Positions 52,955 to 64,000 of a DNA stretch of 64,000 nucleotides are shown one piece after another; position 1 is the stretch's first letter; each line of letters starts with the position of its first letter. Under the pieces are notes generated by a model that saw only the letters and a program-made list of their open reading frames with translations, did not search any database and was not told the DNA's origin. Location: assembly GCF_016808095.1 (NCBI RefSeq), contig NC_068973.1, forward strand, positions 1,048,501 to 1,112,500, written 5' to 3'. This DNA is from Vigna angularis. Lineage: Eukaryota; Streptophyta; Magnoliopsida; Fabales; Fabaceae. A program made the position numbers and the translations under genes.

Positions 52955-55900
52955 CTAGCCAGATTTGAAGAGTAAAACCGCTTTCTGATCCAAATAGAAA
53001 TAAACAAAGTGGTTTGTTTCATGAGTCACATATGAGCCTGCAAAAAGGAAGACAAGTCCATGAATGCACTTTAATAGTAACTGTAACAAAAAGTACAACC
53101 AAGCTAAGAAAGAACAAGAAACTGTCTTCATTTTGCATTAATCTGAATTTCATTGAAAAAGAATAGTGTTCAATGGCATAACATGATTATTAAAAGGGAA
53201 TGCATTTATGTGAACAAGGATCCTAATATTAATAAGCTTGAGCCAATGATATTCCTTTCTTTTGAGGGATAAGTATTTAGAGTCATGAATACATATGATT
53301 GTGGTTTTGTCTTTGAGGCCTTAAAATGGAAGGAGCTCTCAAGATTCTTCATAAGAAAAACTCTATCCAACCAAACTACATTGTTTATGCACACATTATT
53401 TACCATAATGTAACACCATTCTAGGGTTAAAACCTTAAAACATTTATCAAAAGGCATGGTTGCCAGTAGTCACAACACAGATAATGGATATGATACCAGA
53501 CATAACATTTAAAACTTATAAAACCAGATATGAAAAAAATTGTATAAAAATTAACATAAAAACACAATTTTCAAATCAAAATAGTAAATCAATGTTCTAA
53601 AAGTTAACATGATCACTGTAAAATTCTATCACTAATCTAATAACAGTATTCCCATCCATATTGGCCTAAAAATAACAAATATATTGCACTATTCCCATCA
53701 ATATTTGTATAATTTTTTTTAAAGAATGCAAAACGAAACTAGGAGAAGCCAAAGTGTTTATTAGGTGTCAACAACACAGGTATAGCTACAACTCTGAATG
53801 TTAGTGCTTCCTTCTATGAGTGTCTGGTGTCTAATGTTTCCGTGTGCAAGAATGTTACATTGTTCAGTTTGAAAAGTCAAAATCTAACTAACTGATTCTT
53901 CTTTAAGAACTTATTTTCACACAAAAAATCCGTACAGTTCTTTTTAATAATCACGTGATGTGAAGATAAGACAGAGAAGTTGGTATAAGTTAACTATATC
54001 ATGCAGAGAGAGTGAACAAGTTATGGAGGAAGAATTGTAGACAACTTTTTGCTAATGGTATGAGTATAACTCTTCTTTTATTATGCTCATGGCCTGGATT
54101 ATGTTTAATCATGCATCAGCACGAGTAGCAATTTAAGCTTGATTGAAATTTGATTTGTGAAAGGATTTGTTAACTGAATACAGGGGTCGGGAATGTTTAT
54201 ATATGGTTCAACACTTTGACACTCCCATGCAATGAAACAAATGTTCTCGATTAAAATTGTAATACTTAACAATAAACTACTTTAAAATGATGATGGAAGA
54301 ACCACATTTTGAGACCATCTTACTGAAAAATTTAAAAATTCAGAATTAATTCTGCCTATGTTGTGCTGTAATGCAAATCATTACATAGCTAATCCTACAT
54401 TTGGATAACAAGGGAGTTATGTTATGAAGTCAAATGTAAATGGAAAACAAAGAACTTGTTGAACTTGTATTAAAAGGACAGAAAATATGATCGTGTTAAT
54501 TCAAGGTTTTACTTATAAATAATTCACAATATGGCTACAATTCCATAATCCCTACAACACAGTTTGAGTTACTTGGATCTACCATGCAGAGTGGCGATTA
54601 ATGAAGTGATAGAGGAGGATATAAATCATAGATTCAAGATATATGAATAAAATGGAGGAATAAATCAGGTGCTCTTAGCAGTTTAAAGTAGTAACTCAAG
54701 ATTGGATGAAAATTTCACCATCGAGTAGTAAGATCAACAGATAATGCTCTACGGCAACTAATGTTGGACAATGAGATACCATGAACATAAGCTAAGAATT
54801 ATAGAGATGATAATTTTGTCATAGATAGATGAGCATAGTCATACAAAAACAGATAACACCAAGAATGGATGAATCAGAGAACAGGTATAGGCAGTGCCTG
54901 TTAAGGGAAAGAAGGTAGATTGATTTTTCGGTATTTTTGGTAGTTGGTTTGTCAGTTTAGTTTTAGCAATTGCAAATTTCCAATAGATTATATCATTTTA
55001 TGAACAACCTTATCTCCAAAATGTTTGTTTTTGACAAGATAAAATGACATCATTTGATCAATAAAGCCAACCCAACCCAGCAGGAAATGGGTTTTGTTGT
55101 AAAAGAAATTCAAAACTAAACTCCTACTCATAAAATCCTAATAGCTGACCTCTGACATCAACATCACACCCAAATTTAAAATATTGAGCTAGTACCCCTA
55201 TTGCGCAATGACTACAAGCGCATCGCAAAATTCAACAAGCATAGAACATTACAAAATCTATCTAATCAAATAAATAAAAAGACGAAAACTTTAAAATTCT
55301 ACTCAACACATGTACCAGAAATTGATACGGAAGATTAAAACAAATGGAAAAGATAATCCGTGACAGAAAGAGCCCTTCATTCTGCTTAAAATTAATATCA
55401 ACTAGTGACTCATCTAAAAATTCATAGACTTACTTAGAACCTTAAGATTTATCATGCTCATATATTAGCTACTTTACCAGATTACGAAGAGATACAATAG
55501 TTTCACTAACATGAACTTGAATAAAAATACTAATATGTGCAATCACACAACATAAATATTTAAGCAAAAACCTCAGATTATGGACAGAACGATACTTGAA
55601 AGATTAATAGCACTGAACTCGACAGATATTTAAGACTCAGAAACCATCAATTGTAACTACTATTTCGATCTTCAAAAGGTTCTTGTTAACAAGCAGCAGG
55701 CTTGCAGAATGGAGTGTTGACATTAAGATATCCATAGAAAATGAAAGACAGACAGATAATGAGGGGAATAAGATATAACAGTAATAGCCCAGCAATGTGA
55801 TTCGCAGCAAAACAACTCATCCAGTGATGATTTAATCAATCCTGAATTCCTAATCTCCAACTAAATATAGCTTGAAAATTGTAGGACCCTCAATTTTCCT

Positions 55901-56846
55901 TAGCTCATTATCAGTTAGACCGTACATTTTCCCTCGGTAAGAATACAGAGCATCAGTGAAGAACATTTCATCTAACATGACAGGCCCAACATGAATCAAG
56001 TTCACGACACTAACATGAAATATCAGGGAGCATTTGTCCCCAGCAACGCACAGGGGAAAAAAATGTCTGTCACCACACACCACGGGTCCCCAGTACACAA
56101 GTAATTGTGACTCATCAACACAACGCAAATCACACCAACTAAACTAAACTAAACATACCATTCAGCTCACAATTTTCTGCTGGAGAATATAAAAAAGCAA
56201 GAAGCCTTTAAATCTTATTCCACGATCAGAGAATCATCCATATGCCACAACAACAACAAACCAAGGTTTCAGCATCAGTTCTAAATTCCTACCATAGCAA
56301 ACACACAAGGACCAACTTACATAACCTTAGATCTACTCAATTTCCACCAGAGAAGAGTCACATAAACCACGAATCCGAGTATACCCAAGTACCAAAATCA
56401 TTTATAACAAGTAATAATAATAAAAAGGTACAAAATGAATTACCAAAATTACGACCAACGATGCAATGCCAAGTGGGGCCATGCCTCTTATCGAACTCCT
56501 TCTTTATCTGCTCCGCAACATCTTTCTCCACATTGTACTTCTCAAAGGCCTGATTAATCCGCAAAAAGCCAGGGCTTTACGACACAACACAGCAAGCATA
56601 AACAAACCCACAAACAGAATCCAGAAGGGTGGACCATGCAACAAAGAAAAGGAAGAGAGGAAAGTCGTAAAAACTAACGGCGACGGCGATATCAACGGCC
56701 TCCTTCTGCATGTCGGGGATCATGTCGGCGCTCTTGATGATGACCTTCTTCGGGGGAACGGCCGGTGCCGGTAACGGTTTCCGGTCATCGGCGTTGAGCC
56801 TCGCCGTTGGAGGTCCGGCGAAGTTCTTTTTTACTTCTTCACTCAT
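52955..56846 (-). CDS. Dynein light chain, LC8 type (DYNLL-like), copy 1
   Basis: LC8 proteins are small dimeric hub proteins that bind short linear motifs of many partners. Flowering plants lack dynein heavy chains, so here LC8 must act outside dynein. Three exons on the minus strand: 56846-56679, 56549-56444 and 53037-52955, giving 118 aa. The frame opens five codons earlier, but the Met giving MSEEVKKNF is preferred because copy 2 starts there. Residues 1 to about 33 are a Pro/Ala-rich extension. The LC8 fold follows: [53 protein letters not shown], then [17 protein letters not shown] and the terminal LLFKSG, all at family positions. Intron 2 is about 3.4 kb, very long for such a gene. A near-identical copy lies upstream in the same orientation. 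Confidence 0.92.
53038..56443 (-). other. Intron 2 of LC8 copy 1
   Basis: A 3.4-kb intron, TTTTG|GTAATTC to TTTTTGCAG|GC. Several blocks are homologous to intron 2 of copy 2 (for example about 54061-54125 with 59281-59345, 55190-55320 with 60200-60340, and 55690-56100 with 62180-62720). A 92-codon minus-strand open frame at 56128-55850 is not conserved as coding in copy 2. Confidence 0.75.
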
Positions 56847-56849
56847 TTT

Positions 56850-58060
56850 CTTTTTTTGCAATTTCTCTCTCTCTCACTCTATCTATCTATTGTGTGTGAT
56901 ATGAAATTTTGATGATGAAGTTGGGTTTCCGGGAAGTGAAAGCGACGTGGGGGGGCTAAGCTGAGAAATGCAGAAGAAAGAAGAGAGTTGCAGTGGTAAG
57001 TGTAGAAACAGCAACACCACACCACACACACCAGAGAATGCTTCCGAGTTCAGCAAAAGGCCCACCATAAGCACTGTTTTGGAGAATATGTTGTTTCTAT
57101 TATGGAATAAATAAACAAATAAATAAAATTGGTGTCTTTTGAATTTAAGAATTTTATTTTGACGAAAATAAAGTGGTGTTTTGAAGAATATGTAAAAGGA
57201 TTGTGGAGCATATTTGGTGTGGTCTACTGGTGCGAATCCTTGCACGACAGAAATTAGGTGGACCAATGGCTGTGATTGATTGAATGATGTTTGAGAGGAT
57301 GAACTTTGTTGTTCTGTCTTTTGGTACCCGTGCGCCCCATGCATGGCAAGGCAACACCATTTCATTAGAAATTTTGATAATGAGTTTGTTAGGTAATTGG
57401 TTTTTTAACTTAGTGTTACGCAATGATTTTGCAACTTGTTGGTTAGTGTTTTAAGGAAAATTCTTATTTTATGTTTCAATGTAAACTTTTACTTTCAATA
57501 CAAAGATCTACCTTTTATCAGTTAAATATCAGTATATTTATTTTTATTGTTCGCCTAAATAACATCATTTGGTGAAAACTTTTACTAGTTACAATGTTAT
57601 TACATTATTAAGAATTATATATTTCTTCAGGTATTATACCTGAAATGTGGTTATTAAGCATGCTTAAAAGACATATTTGGTTAACTATTGTTATTTCTAG
57701 GAATACTTTATAAATTTTCAGAAAGAAATAATTAAAATGTAAGTTACATAACATTATAAAATAACTTCATATTCCTGCAGAAATCTAACTTTCCCACCCT
57801 CTTATCGAAGCCATGTTTCAGTATAACTTTTCTGAGAATGAAAGAAGTCCAAAACTTTTTTTATAACCTTTTAAGAAATATGGGAATAAATATTCTTAAT
57901 TAATATTCCCAAAAATGAAAAAAAAAAATAGTCCATGAAACAATATCTCCGAAAATATTATTACATGCATCAGAAATCATTTCTCTAATTAATATTTTCT
58001 TCTTAAAAATTTCCTGAGAAGAAAAGAACACTAATCTCAAAATGAAGTGATCCTTAAGTT
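56850..58060. other. Spacer between the two LC8 genes
   Basis: Contains the 5' leader and promoter of copy 1 (a CT-rich CTCTCTCTCTCAC stretch just upstream of its ATG) and the 3' flank of copy 2. No further gene is seen. Confidence 0.55.
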
Positions 58061-58191
58061 CATATCCAAACCGAGAACTAGTTTACATGACATCAAATAT
58101 ACAAGCACAATGATACATGGAGGACTGAATACATCAGCATAATCACAAGACAAATCTCATTGCTGTCATCTTCTTTGCCACCACAATTGGA

Positions 58192-61100
58192 CTATCCAGA
58201 CTTAAAAAGTAAAACCGCTTTCTGATCCAAATAGAAATAAACAAAGTGGTTTGTTTCATGAGTCACGTAGGAGCCTGCAAAAAGGAAAAGAAGCCCAGGA
58301 AAGCACTTCAATAACAAACTGTGTTGTTCTAAACATACAACACTTACAAGAATACAACTAAGCTAGCAAGAAATAGCAATTTTGTCCTTATTTGCTTTAA
58401 TTATCTGAATTTCATTGAAAATAATAAATAGTGTTGGGTACTGGATGGGGTAAGATTGTGCATCACGACAGTATTCAAAATTCTGGATCTCATCATCAAG
58501 AATATGATGTGTTGAAAAGAAAATGTAATAAAGTAGATCATAAATCATGTCAATACTCAGTTTTTCTAGCGCTAGTATCTGTGGTTTCAATAGCATGAGT
58601 TTCATTTTCTACTTGCTGTCTTGGCTGTCCAGATCCAGCCATCTTGTCAAACATAATCTCATAAACGAAACAAGCATCTTTAGACAATGACAAGAAAATA
58701 AAACATGCATTAAAATGTTCGACAAAAAAGTATGAGTACAAGCACAACTCAGTACATAGATATGAAATACCAAACACGAAAAATTTTAAAAATTACAAGA
58801 TATGACATAAATTAGTATAAAATCACCATAAATAAAAAGGCAGTTTTTAAATCAAGAGGAAATCAATGTTTTAGGCTATGTTAGGATAAAAGTTGGAAAC
58901 ATGCTTTTGGGATTTCCAATGTCATTCCCAAATTCCAAGGTACAAAATGAAGAAGGAAAATTTAGTTACTTTGGAAGTAAAAGTACTTTTGAGCTCCCCC
59001 AACCGCATCCAAACATGCATAAATGTCAAATGCTGTGATTAATCTAATCATAGTGGCATTCTCATCTATATTGGCTTAAAAAATTTTAAAAATAAAAAAA
59101 AGAAACTGCAAATAGGATCATCTGTCCAAAAAGTGATTCTTGCTAGAGAAATTATGTGTATACAACTTCCCGAAATTTTGTAACAATGGGATAAGACAAG
59201 AGTATGGAGATAAGTGATGTGATGGAGAGATATAGAGTGAAAAAGTAATATTGTAGGAAATTGTTATAAGAATAGTAACTCTTCTATTCTGCTCATGGCT
59301 GAGACTATGTTTACGCGTATAATAGCATGAGTAGAAGTTTAAGCTTAATAAAAGCTAGGTATTATGAAAGGACCTGTTAGAGTAGGAAAGTATATAAATA
59401 ATTCAACCCTTTGGGTACTCCTATGCAATGAAACACTGTTTTCTTCTTAAATTTAGTTCTTAACAATGTTTTATAAGCAATCTGAGAACAAAAATCAAAT
59501 AACATGTTCTGAAATTTAAAATAAAAAAGAGAGCAGTAACAAGATGGAGTAGAACTTTTGAAAGAAAGACGGATGACAAAGGAAGATTAAAAAAAACAGG
59601 TACAAAAAGAGAAAATTAAAATAAAAACTCGGTATTCAAGGTTTTGGTTGTCAGAGCTAGGTCATTGCTGCAGTTCAGGTCGCTAGGCACAAAAATGCTG
59701 AAAGGGCACAACAGCTACCGGAAATGAAAATGCTCGGAGAGAATGGCAGTTGCCAGAGAGAATATAATACCACAGCGGATATTGTACACCCGAGAGAGAG
59801 ACAAAGTGACAGAGCCAGGACCAATGTGTCTACGTAAAAGGTAATTTCCCAACAGCGAATTACTAATAAAATATGTCACAGAGGATGGTATGGCTTTGAT
59901 AGCATATTGAAAGAATTGCTTGTAATTGTGTGTAGTGTACACACGAGTATTCTTATTTATAATGAAAGAGATACAATAATAAGAAACAAAATCAATAACT
60001 AATAATAAGAAATATCTGCCAAGATATTTCCTATTTGATGAAATAAAATCATATCATATTTTTCTATTTAATGTAATTAAATCATATATTTAACAAACTA
60101 GTTTTGTAATCAAATCATATCGTATCATTTTCCATATAAACACTCGTTATCACAAAATCGTAGTGGCTAACAATGAATCTGAACATTACATTCAAGTTTG
60201 AAACATTGAGCAAATGCAACTGCTTATATGGATGTTAGAAAATTTTCACAACCACATTGGATGATACTGAACATTACAAAGTCTTTCTAAGCAAATGTAT
60301 GAAAAACTGAAAACTATAAAATTCTACTACCATACATGCTAGTCTAGGTCTGCAATTTAAATAGCATTTAGTTAATAGTAGAAATAATAGTTTCTTTCTA
60401 TTGACAGAAAAGAGTACAACTGACTCCCTGGACTCCCACAACATGAATTTTGGTAGAAATCAAATTGAAACAAAAACAGTAATGAATATTTATATAAGGA
60501 GAACACTACCACATAAGGATGGCTTCCTCAGTACAGAGAATTTAAGACAAACATGAAGAAAATTGTTAAACAGTGATGGTATGGAGCACTGCTCCTTACA
60601 ATATGAAGACTGAGTTTCTAGCTACGAGTGAAAAACTGCTAAGAGAGAACCAGTTGCTCTCCTAACCCCAAAACCATCCTTGAAACTTTTCAAGAATCTG
60701 TTCATACCCCCTCCATTTTGTTATTTTCCCCCCCAAATAACATATTTCTCTATCTCTTCTTAGCATGTTTACCACATCCTTCTCACATTGCCACCAGTCA
60801 ATTGTCATTTGGATCCCACTACTCTTTCCCTCCTTATTTTCCACTTGTTTCTTTCACCTCATACACCTATAGGCCTATTTAGGCCATCAATACTAACCCT
60901 CTATAGATTGCACCTTGTCCTCAAGGTGAAAATCAGGGAAAAGCTTATCCAGAACACCGCTGTCTCCCATACATTCTCATGATCAACGAGTTCAATCCAG
61001 TTAACCAACACAGGTGTGGTTTCATTCATCAACCTATGCACTTGCACTATCTCTTCAGGAATCATCTGCAACTCCCACCACTCTACAAGGAATTTGGGAC

Positions 61101-63609
61101 GTTGCCAACATGGCAAGTTAAGACAACTTACCCGTGCAGGCATGTCCAACTTGTATGCTTCTTGCCCAACCATCCTCTCCTTAACTTTCAAAAGGACTTG
61201 TACTTATAAGGTTGTGCCTTCAAATACACCATCTCTCTCCCCCCATGTCAAATTTGGCTTACCTTCTTTTCTTATCCACCAGCAACTTCATAGAATTCTG
61301 AGCCTTGCATAATTGTTCTTCAAATCTTCTAGGACTGCATATCTTTCTAAAAAAAAGGGAACCACTTGAAGTGTTGAAGTTCCAACCAGATGATACTAGA
61401 CTATGGTGTGTGGGGGAGGGGGGATCCCTCCCATAAAGTGCCTTAAATGGAATCTATACCAAGAGATACAATGTGAGAACAATTTTAAACTAAAATTCCT
61501 CCTACATATAATCCACTCCACGGGTTTAGGATAGCCATTCACAAAAACATCTTAAATAAGACTCAATGATCCTGTCAGTGACCTACGTCTGCCCATCCAT
61601 TGCTTTTGCCAGCCATCTTAAATAAGTACTTCTAGACACTCGTGATCGCCCATACCTATCCAAAGCAATGGAATTCACAAAACCATGAAGGTGAATGATC
61701 TCTGAAATGAATACATCAACCCCTTCTATCACTGAAAATGGATGATTCAAAGGAAGAAAACCTGCTGATTTAGTTAACTTGTACACAGCCACTTATATAG
61801 TATCTTTCCCTTTTTGTTAAGAGATGAATATCTCTCTTAAGCACATTTTCGATACTTCTATCTCAAGTAAGATATTTCATGAAAGACAGAGCACTTCATT
61901 CGCCTAGAATATTAATATCAACTAATATTTTTGTTAAAAGTTTAAAAAGCAGAATCAAAAAGAGATCAAGCCATATACCTACTCAAAACCCTAAAGCTTT
62001 ATCATACATACAGGCTAACTACTTTGGCAAAACTATTTGTAAGTTTAATTAACTTGAATCATCATACAACACGATTGCATAACATATTGGACTGTGAATG
62101 ATGCTTGAAAGATTAATTGCACTGGATAATATTTATGAATCAAGAAAAAGCATAAGTTGTAAATATTTCTTCAATCTAGAAATATGCTGTTAACAAACAG
62201 CAAGCTTGTTAGCCTGCTGACATTGAGATATTCAATGAAAATGAAAGACAAGCACGCACTGCAGGAAAGAAGTTATAATAGAAACAGTGCCTTCATTTGC
62301 AGCAAAACAACTCATCCCGTCATAACTTCTTCAAGCTTGAATTCCTAATTTCCAACTAGATACTACTAGAGAATCCCCGCACTCCCTAGAGTCATTAGCT
62401 CTTTTTAATCTAAGCGATAGACCACATATTTGCCCTCTGTACAAATGCAGGTGAATTCATCCCACGTGGCTGGCCCTCTCCATGCGTTAAGTTTGCATTT
62501 GAGTAGCAAATATAACTAGGGTCTGTTTGGACGTTCGTTTCCATAAGGTCTTTTAACAAAGAAAAAATAAAAAAATAACTTTATCCATAAGCTAAAATAA
62601 ACCTACTTTTTTGGGAAAAAGAAGCTTGTCGAAACAGACCTGGTTATTATAAATTTTGAGGGACCAAAATCATAGGACACTAACTTGAAATATCAGGGAG
62701 CATTTGTCCCTGTGTCAAAATGCAAATAGTCAATGTTATATTCAACCATTTTCTCCTCCACTAACCACTAATTCAAGAAAAGACTTCTCAAACCAATAAA
62801 GGAAAACCCCATCCTCTACAGCTTATAGGCACAATCAAAGTGGAACAAATTATCTGTCAAAAAAGTACATAAGTCATGCTGACTCGTCAATACAGCACAA
62901 ACCAACCAACTAATCTACATATTCATATACCAGTCCGCTAGATAATCGAGCTAAGAAGAAGGCTGCAAAATCTTATTCCATAACTAGAAAATCAACTATA
63001 TGCACCCAAAAACAAAAACCTAGGTTTCAGCATCACTTCTAAATTTCAATCATGCAGAGAAGCAAACGAGGATTAACTTACACAGATCTACATCTACTCA
63101 ATTTCTAGTAGAGAAGAATCACATAAACCACAAATCAAAGTATACCCGAGTACCAAAATCGTTGAATACAAATAATAACAATTAAAAAAAATAACAAAAG
63201 GAAATACCAAAATTACGACCAACGATGCAATGCCAAGTGGGGCCGTGCCTCTTATCGAACTCCTTCTTTACCTGCTCCGCAACATCTTTCTCTACATTGT
63301 ACTTCTCAAAGGCCTGATTAATCAACAAAAAAGTCAAGCCTTTACGAAACAACACAGCAAGCACAAACAAACCCAGAAACAGAATCCAAAAGGCTGAACC
63401 ATGCAACCAAGAAAATGAAAAAGAAAACTGTTAAAACTAACGGCAACAGCGATGTCAACCGCCTCCTTCTGCATGTCGGGAATCATGTCGGCGCTCTTGA
63501 TGATGACCTTCTTCAGAGGGACGGCCGGTAACGGTGACGGTTTCCGGTCATCGGTGTTAGGCCTCACCGTTAGAGGTCCGGCAATGCTCTTTTTGGCTTC
63601 TTCACTCAT
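58192..63609 (-). CDS. Dynein light chain, LC8 type (DYNLL-like), copy 2
   Basis: A tandem duplicate of the neighbouring LC8 gene. Exons 63609-63442, 63313-63208 and 58274-58192 have lengths (168, 106 and 83 bases) and phases identical to copy 1, giving 118 aa. The start codon is MSEEAKKSI. The LC8 domain is unchanged apart from one conservative replacement (Ile71 to Val, AEQVKKEFD). The N-terminal extension differs at about ten of 34 residues. All splice sites and the terminal LLFKSG are intact, so the gene looks functional. Intron 2 is about 4.9 kb and holds transposon insertions lying within the spliced-out part. The long intron with sense-oriented retroelement debris could affect transcript processing; that is inference. 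Confidence 0.9.
59600..60154 (-). mobile_element. Copia-like LTR remnant with primer-site-like sequence
   Basis: On the minus strand a candidate LTR begins TGTGATAACGAGTG (about 60154) and ends near 59908. It is followed by ATATGCTATCAAAGCC, close to the TGGTATCAGAGC that follows many plant Copia LTRs (tRNA-Met primer site). The sequence beyond, to about 59600, may be leader or gag relic. The matching part of copy 1 appears to lack this block. Boundaries are approximate. Confidence 0.5.
60660..61800 (-). mobile_element. Ty3/Gypsy retrotransposon fragment (integrase and chromodomain relics)
   Basis: Read on the minus strand, the order matches the 3' end of a Gypsy pol. 61792-61583 gives [15 protein letters not shown], then EIIHLHGF and MDGQT (integrase core, normally followed by E; here a stop). 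61449-61415 gives [11 protein letters not shown]. 61191-60901 gives [12 protein letters not shown], then [17 protein letters not shown] (chromodomain-like). 60844-60662 is a C-terminal relic. Stops and frameshifts separate the pieces, so it is dead. It sits in the sense direction inside intron 2 of LC8 copy 2, in a place where copy 1 has no counterpart. Confidence 0.75.
62518..62642. mobile_element. Small MITE in intron 2 of LC8 copy 2
   Basis: A block of about 125 bases bounded by GGGTCTGTTTGGACG and, inverted, GTCGAAACAGACCTGG. The flanking sequence aligns with copy 1 (AAATATCAGGGAGCATTTGT in both), which lacks the block. No target duplication could be fixed with confidence. Confidence 0.55.
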
Positions 63610-63650
63610 TTTGTTTTTCTCTATCTCCGATTGAGCTCTGGTTAGCTTTT

Positions 63651-64000
63651 AGGGGAAGTGACGGAATTAGGTGGTGTGAATTTTGAAACCGTATCAGAAT
63701 AATGTATATTTTTAAGCCTAAAAATTAATTTTAAAATGAAACTTTTTAAAAATTAATAACATTATTTAAAAAAAACTATAATAATATTAACGTGTTTCAT
63801 TACCTTAAGTAATTATTTTTTTAAATATTATTGATAAATAGAATTATATATTTAAGAGACTTAAAGGGGGGTTTTATTAAAGTGACTCTCAGATGTTCCA
63901 TACTTGTTAAAAAGGATTCTGTGTCCATTGTTTTATTATTTTACATTACAAAAATAAAATTTAGATTTTAAAAATAAAAAACAGACATTTCTCAGAATCA
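63651..64000. other. Upstream region of LC8 copy 2
   Basis: AT-rich sequence upstream of the 5' leader. No gene or repeat is seen before the window ends. Confidence 0.5.

Larger units (their letters stand above)
58063..63650 (-). repeat. Segmental tandem duplication, distal unit (partner 52793-56860)
   Basis: Both units begin with almost the same string (CCAAACC.AGAACT.GTTTAC followed by ATGACATCAAA) at 52796 and 58066. Both continue through exon 3, scattered intron blocks, exon 2 and exon 1, and lose similarity shortly upstream of the start codons. Orientation is direct. The distal unit is longer mainly because of insertions in its intron. Confidence 0.8.

Noticed and set aside
55850..56128. 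92-codon minus-strand frame inside intron 2 of LC8 copy 1
   Set aside because: The matching block of copy 2 has no corresponding open frame, and no family was recognised, so it is treated as intron.

Overview
The window is nuclear DNA from a flowering plant, most likely a phaseoloid legume. It is AT-rich, has small introns with GT..AG borders, long (TA)n tracts and many decayed transposons, and its genes are plant-specific families. The legume placement is an inference from the look of the repeats; no database was searched. I see no CRISPR, operon, rRNA or recognisable tRNA. Exon models were made by hand from reading frame, splice consensus and family knowledge. Several were cross-checked because the summed exon lengths give an unbroken frame. 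|| Layout. 1-3813 (+): 3' part of the condensin II kleisin CAP-H2, with its 5' exons outside the window. 6702-7538 (-): an intronless RING-H2 ATL-type ubiquitin ligase, convergent with CAP-H2. 7.7-14.4 kb: repeat-rich spacer with two (TA)n tracts, a Mutator-like transposase relic and a probable LTR. 14502-15149 (+): a two-exon plant protein of unknown function, convergent with a complete 14-exon GEX2 gene (16811-23372, -), a gamete membrane adhesion protein with filamin/Ig-like repeats. About 24.6-25.0 kb: a broken nucleotide-sugar transporter fragment. 25-34 kb: noncoding, with an interleaved inverted repeat, a ~270-bp tandem repeat and (TA)n tracts. 34377-36122 (+): a two-exon MATE/DTX transporter. 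36-46 kb: a gene desert with a foldback repeat and retroelement-like debris. 46517-47130 (+): a two-exon FCS-like zinc finger (FLZ) gene. 49.4-51.3 kb: a 164-bp (TA)n tract and a non-autonomous hAT-like element. 52.8-63.6 kb (-): a tandem duplication of an LC8-type dynein light chain gene. Both copies are intact and each has a very long second intron; the distal copy's intron has taken in Copia-like, Ty3/Gypsy and MITE insertions. || The genes do not form one pathway. They are typical neighbours on a plant chromosome arm: chromosome condensation, ubiquitination, gamete adhesion, transport, SnRK1-type scaffolding and an LC8 hub protein. The most informative features are the LC8 duplication, which gives a built-in before/after comparison for insertions; the modular phase-1 exon structure of GEX2; upstream ORFs overlapping the MATE and FLZ start codons; and several foldback elements of unusual architecture.
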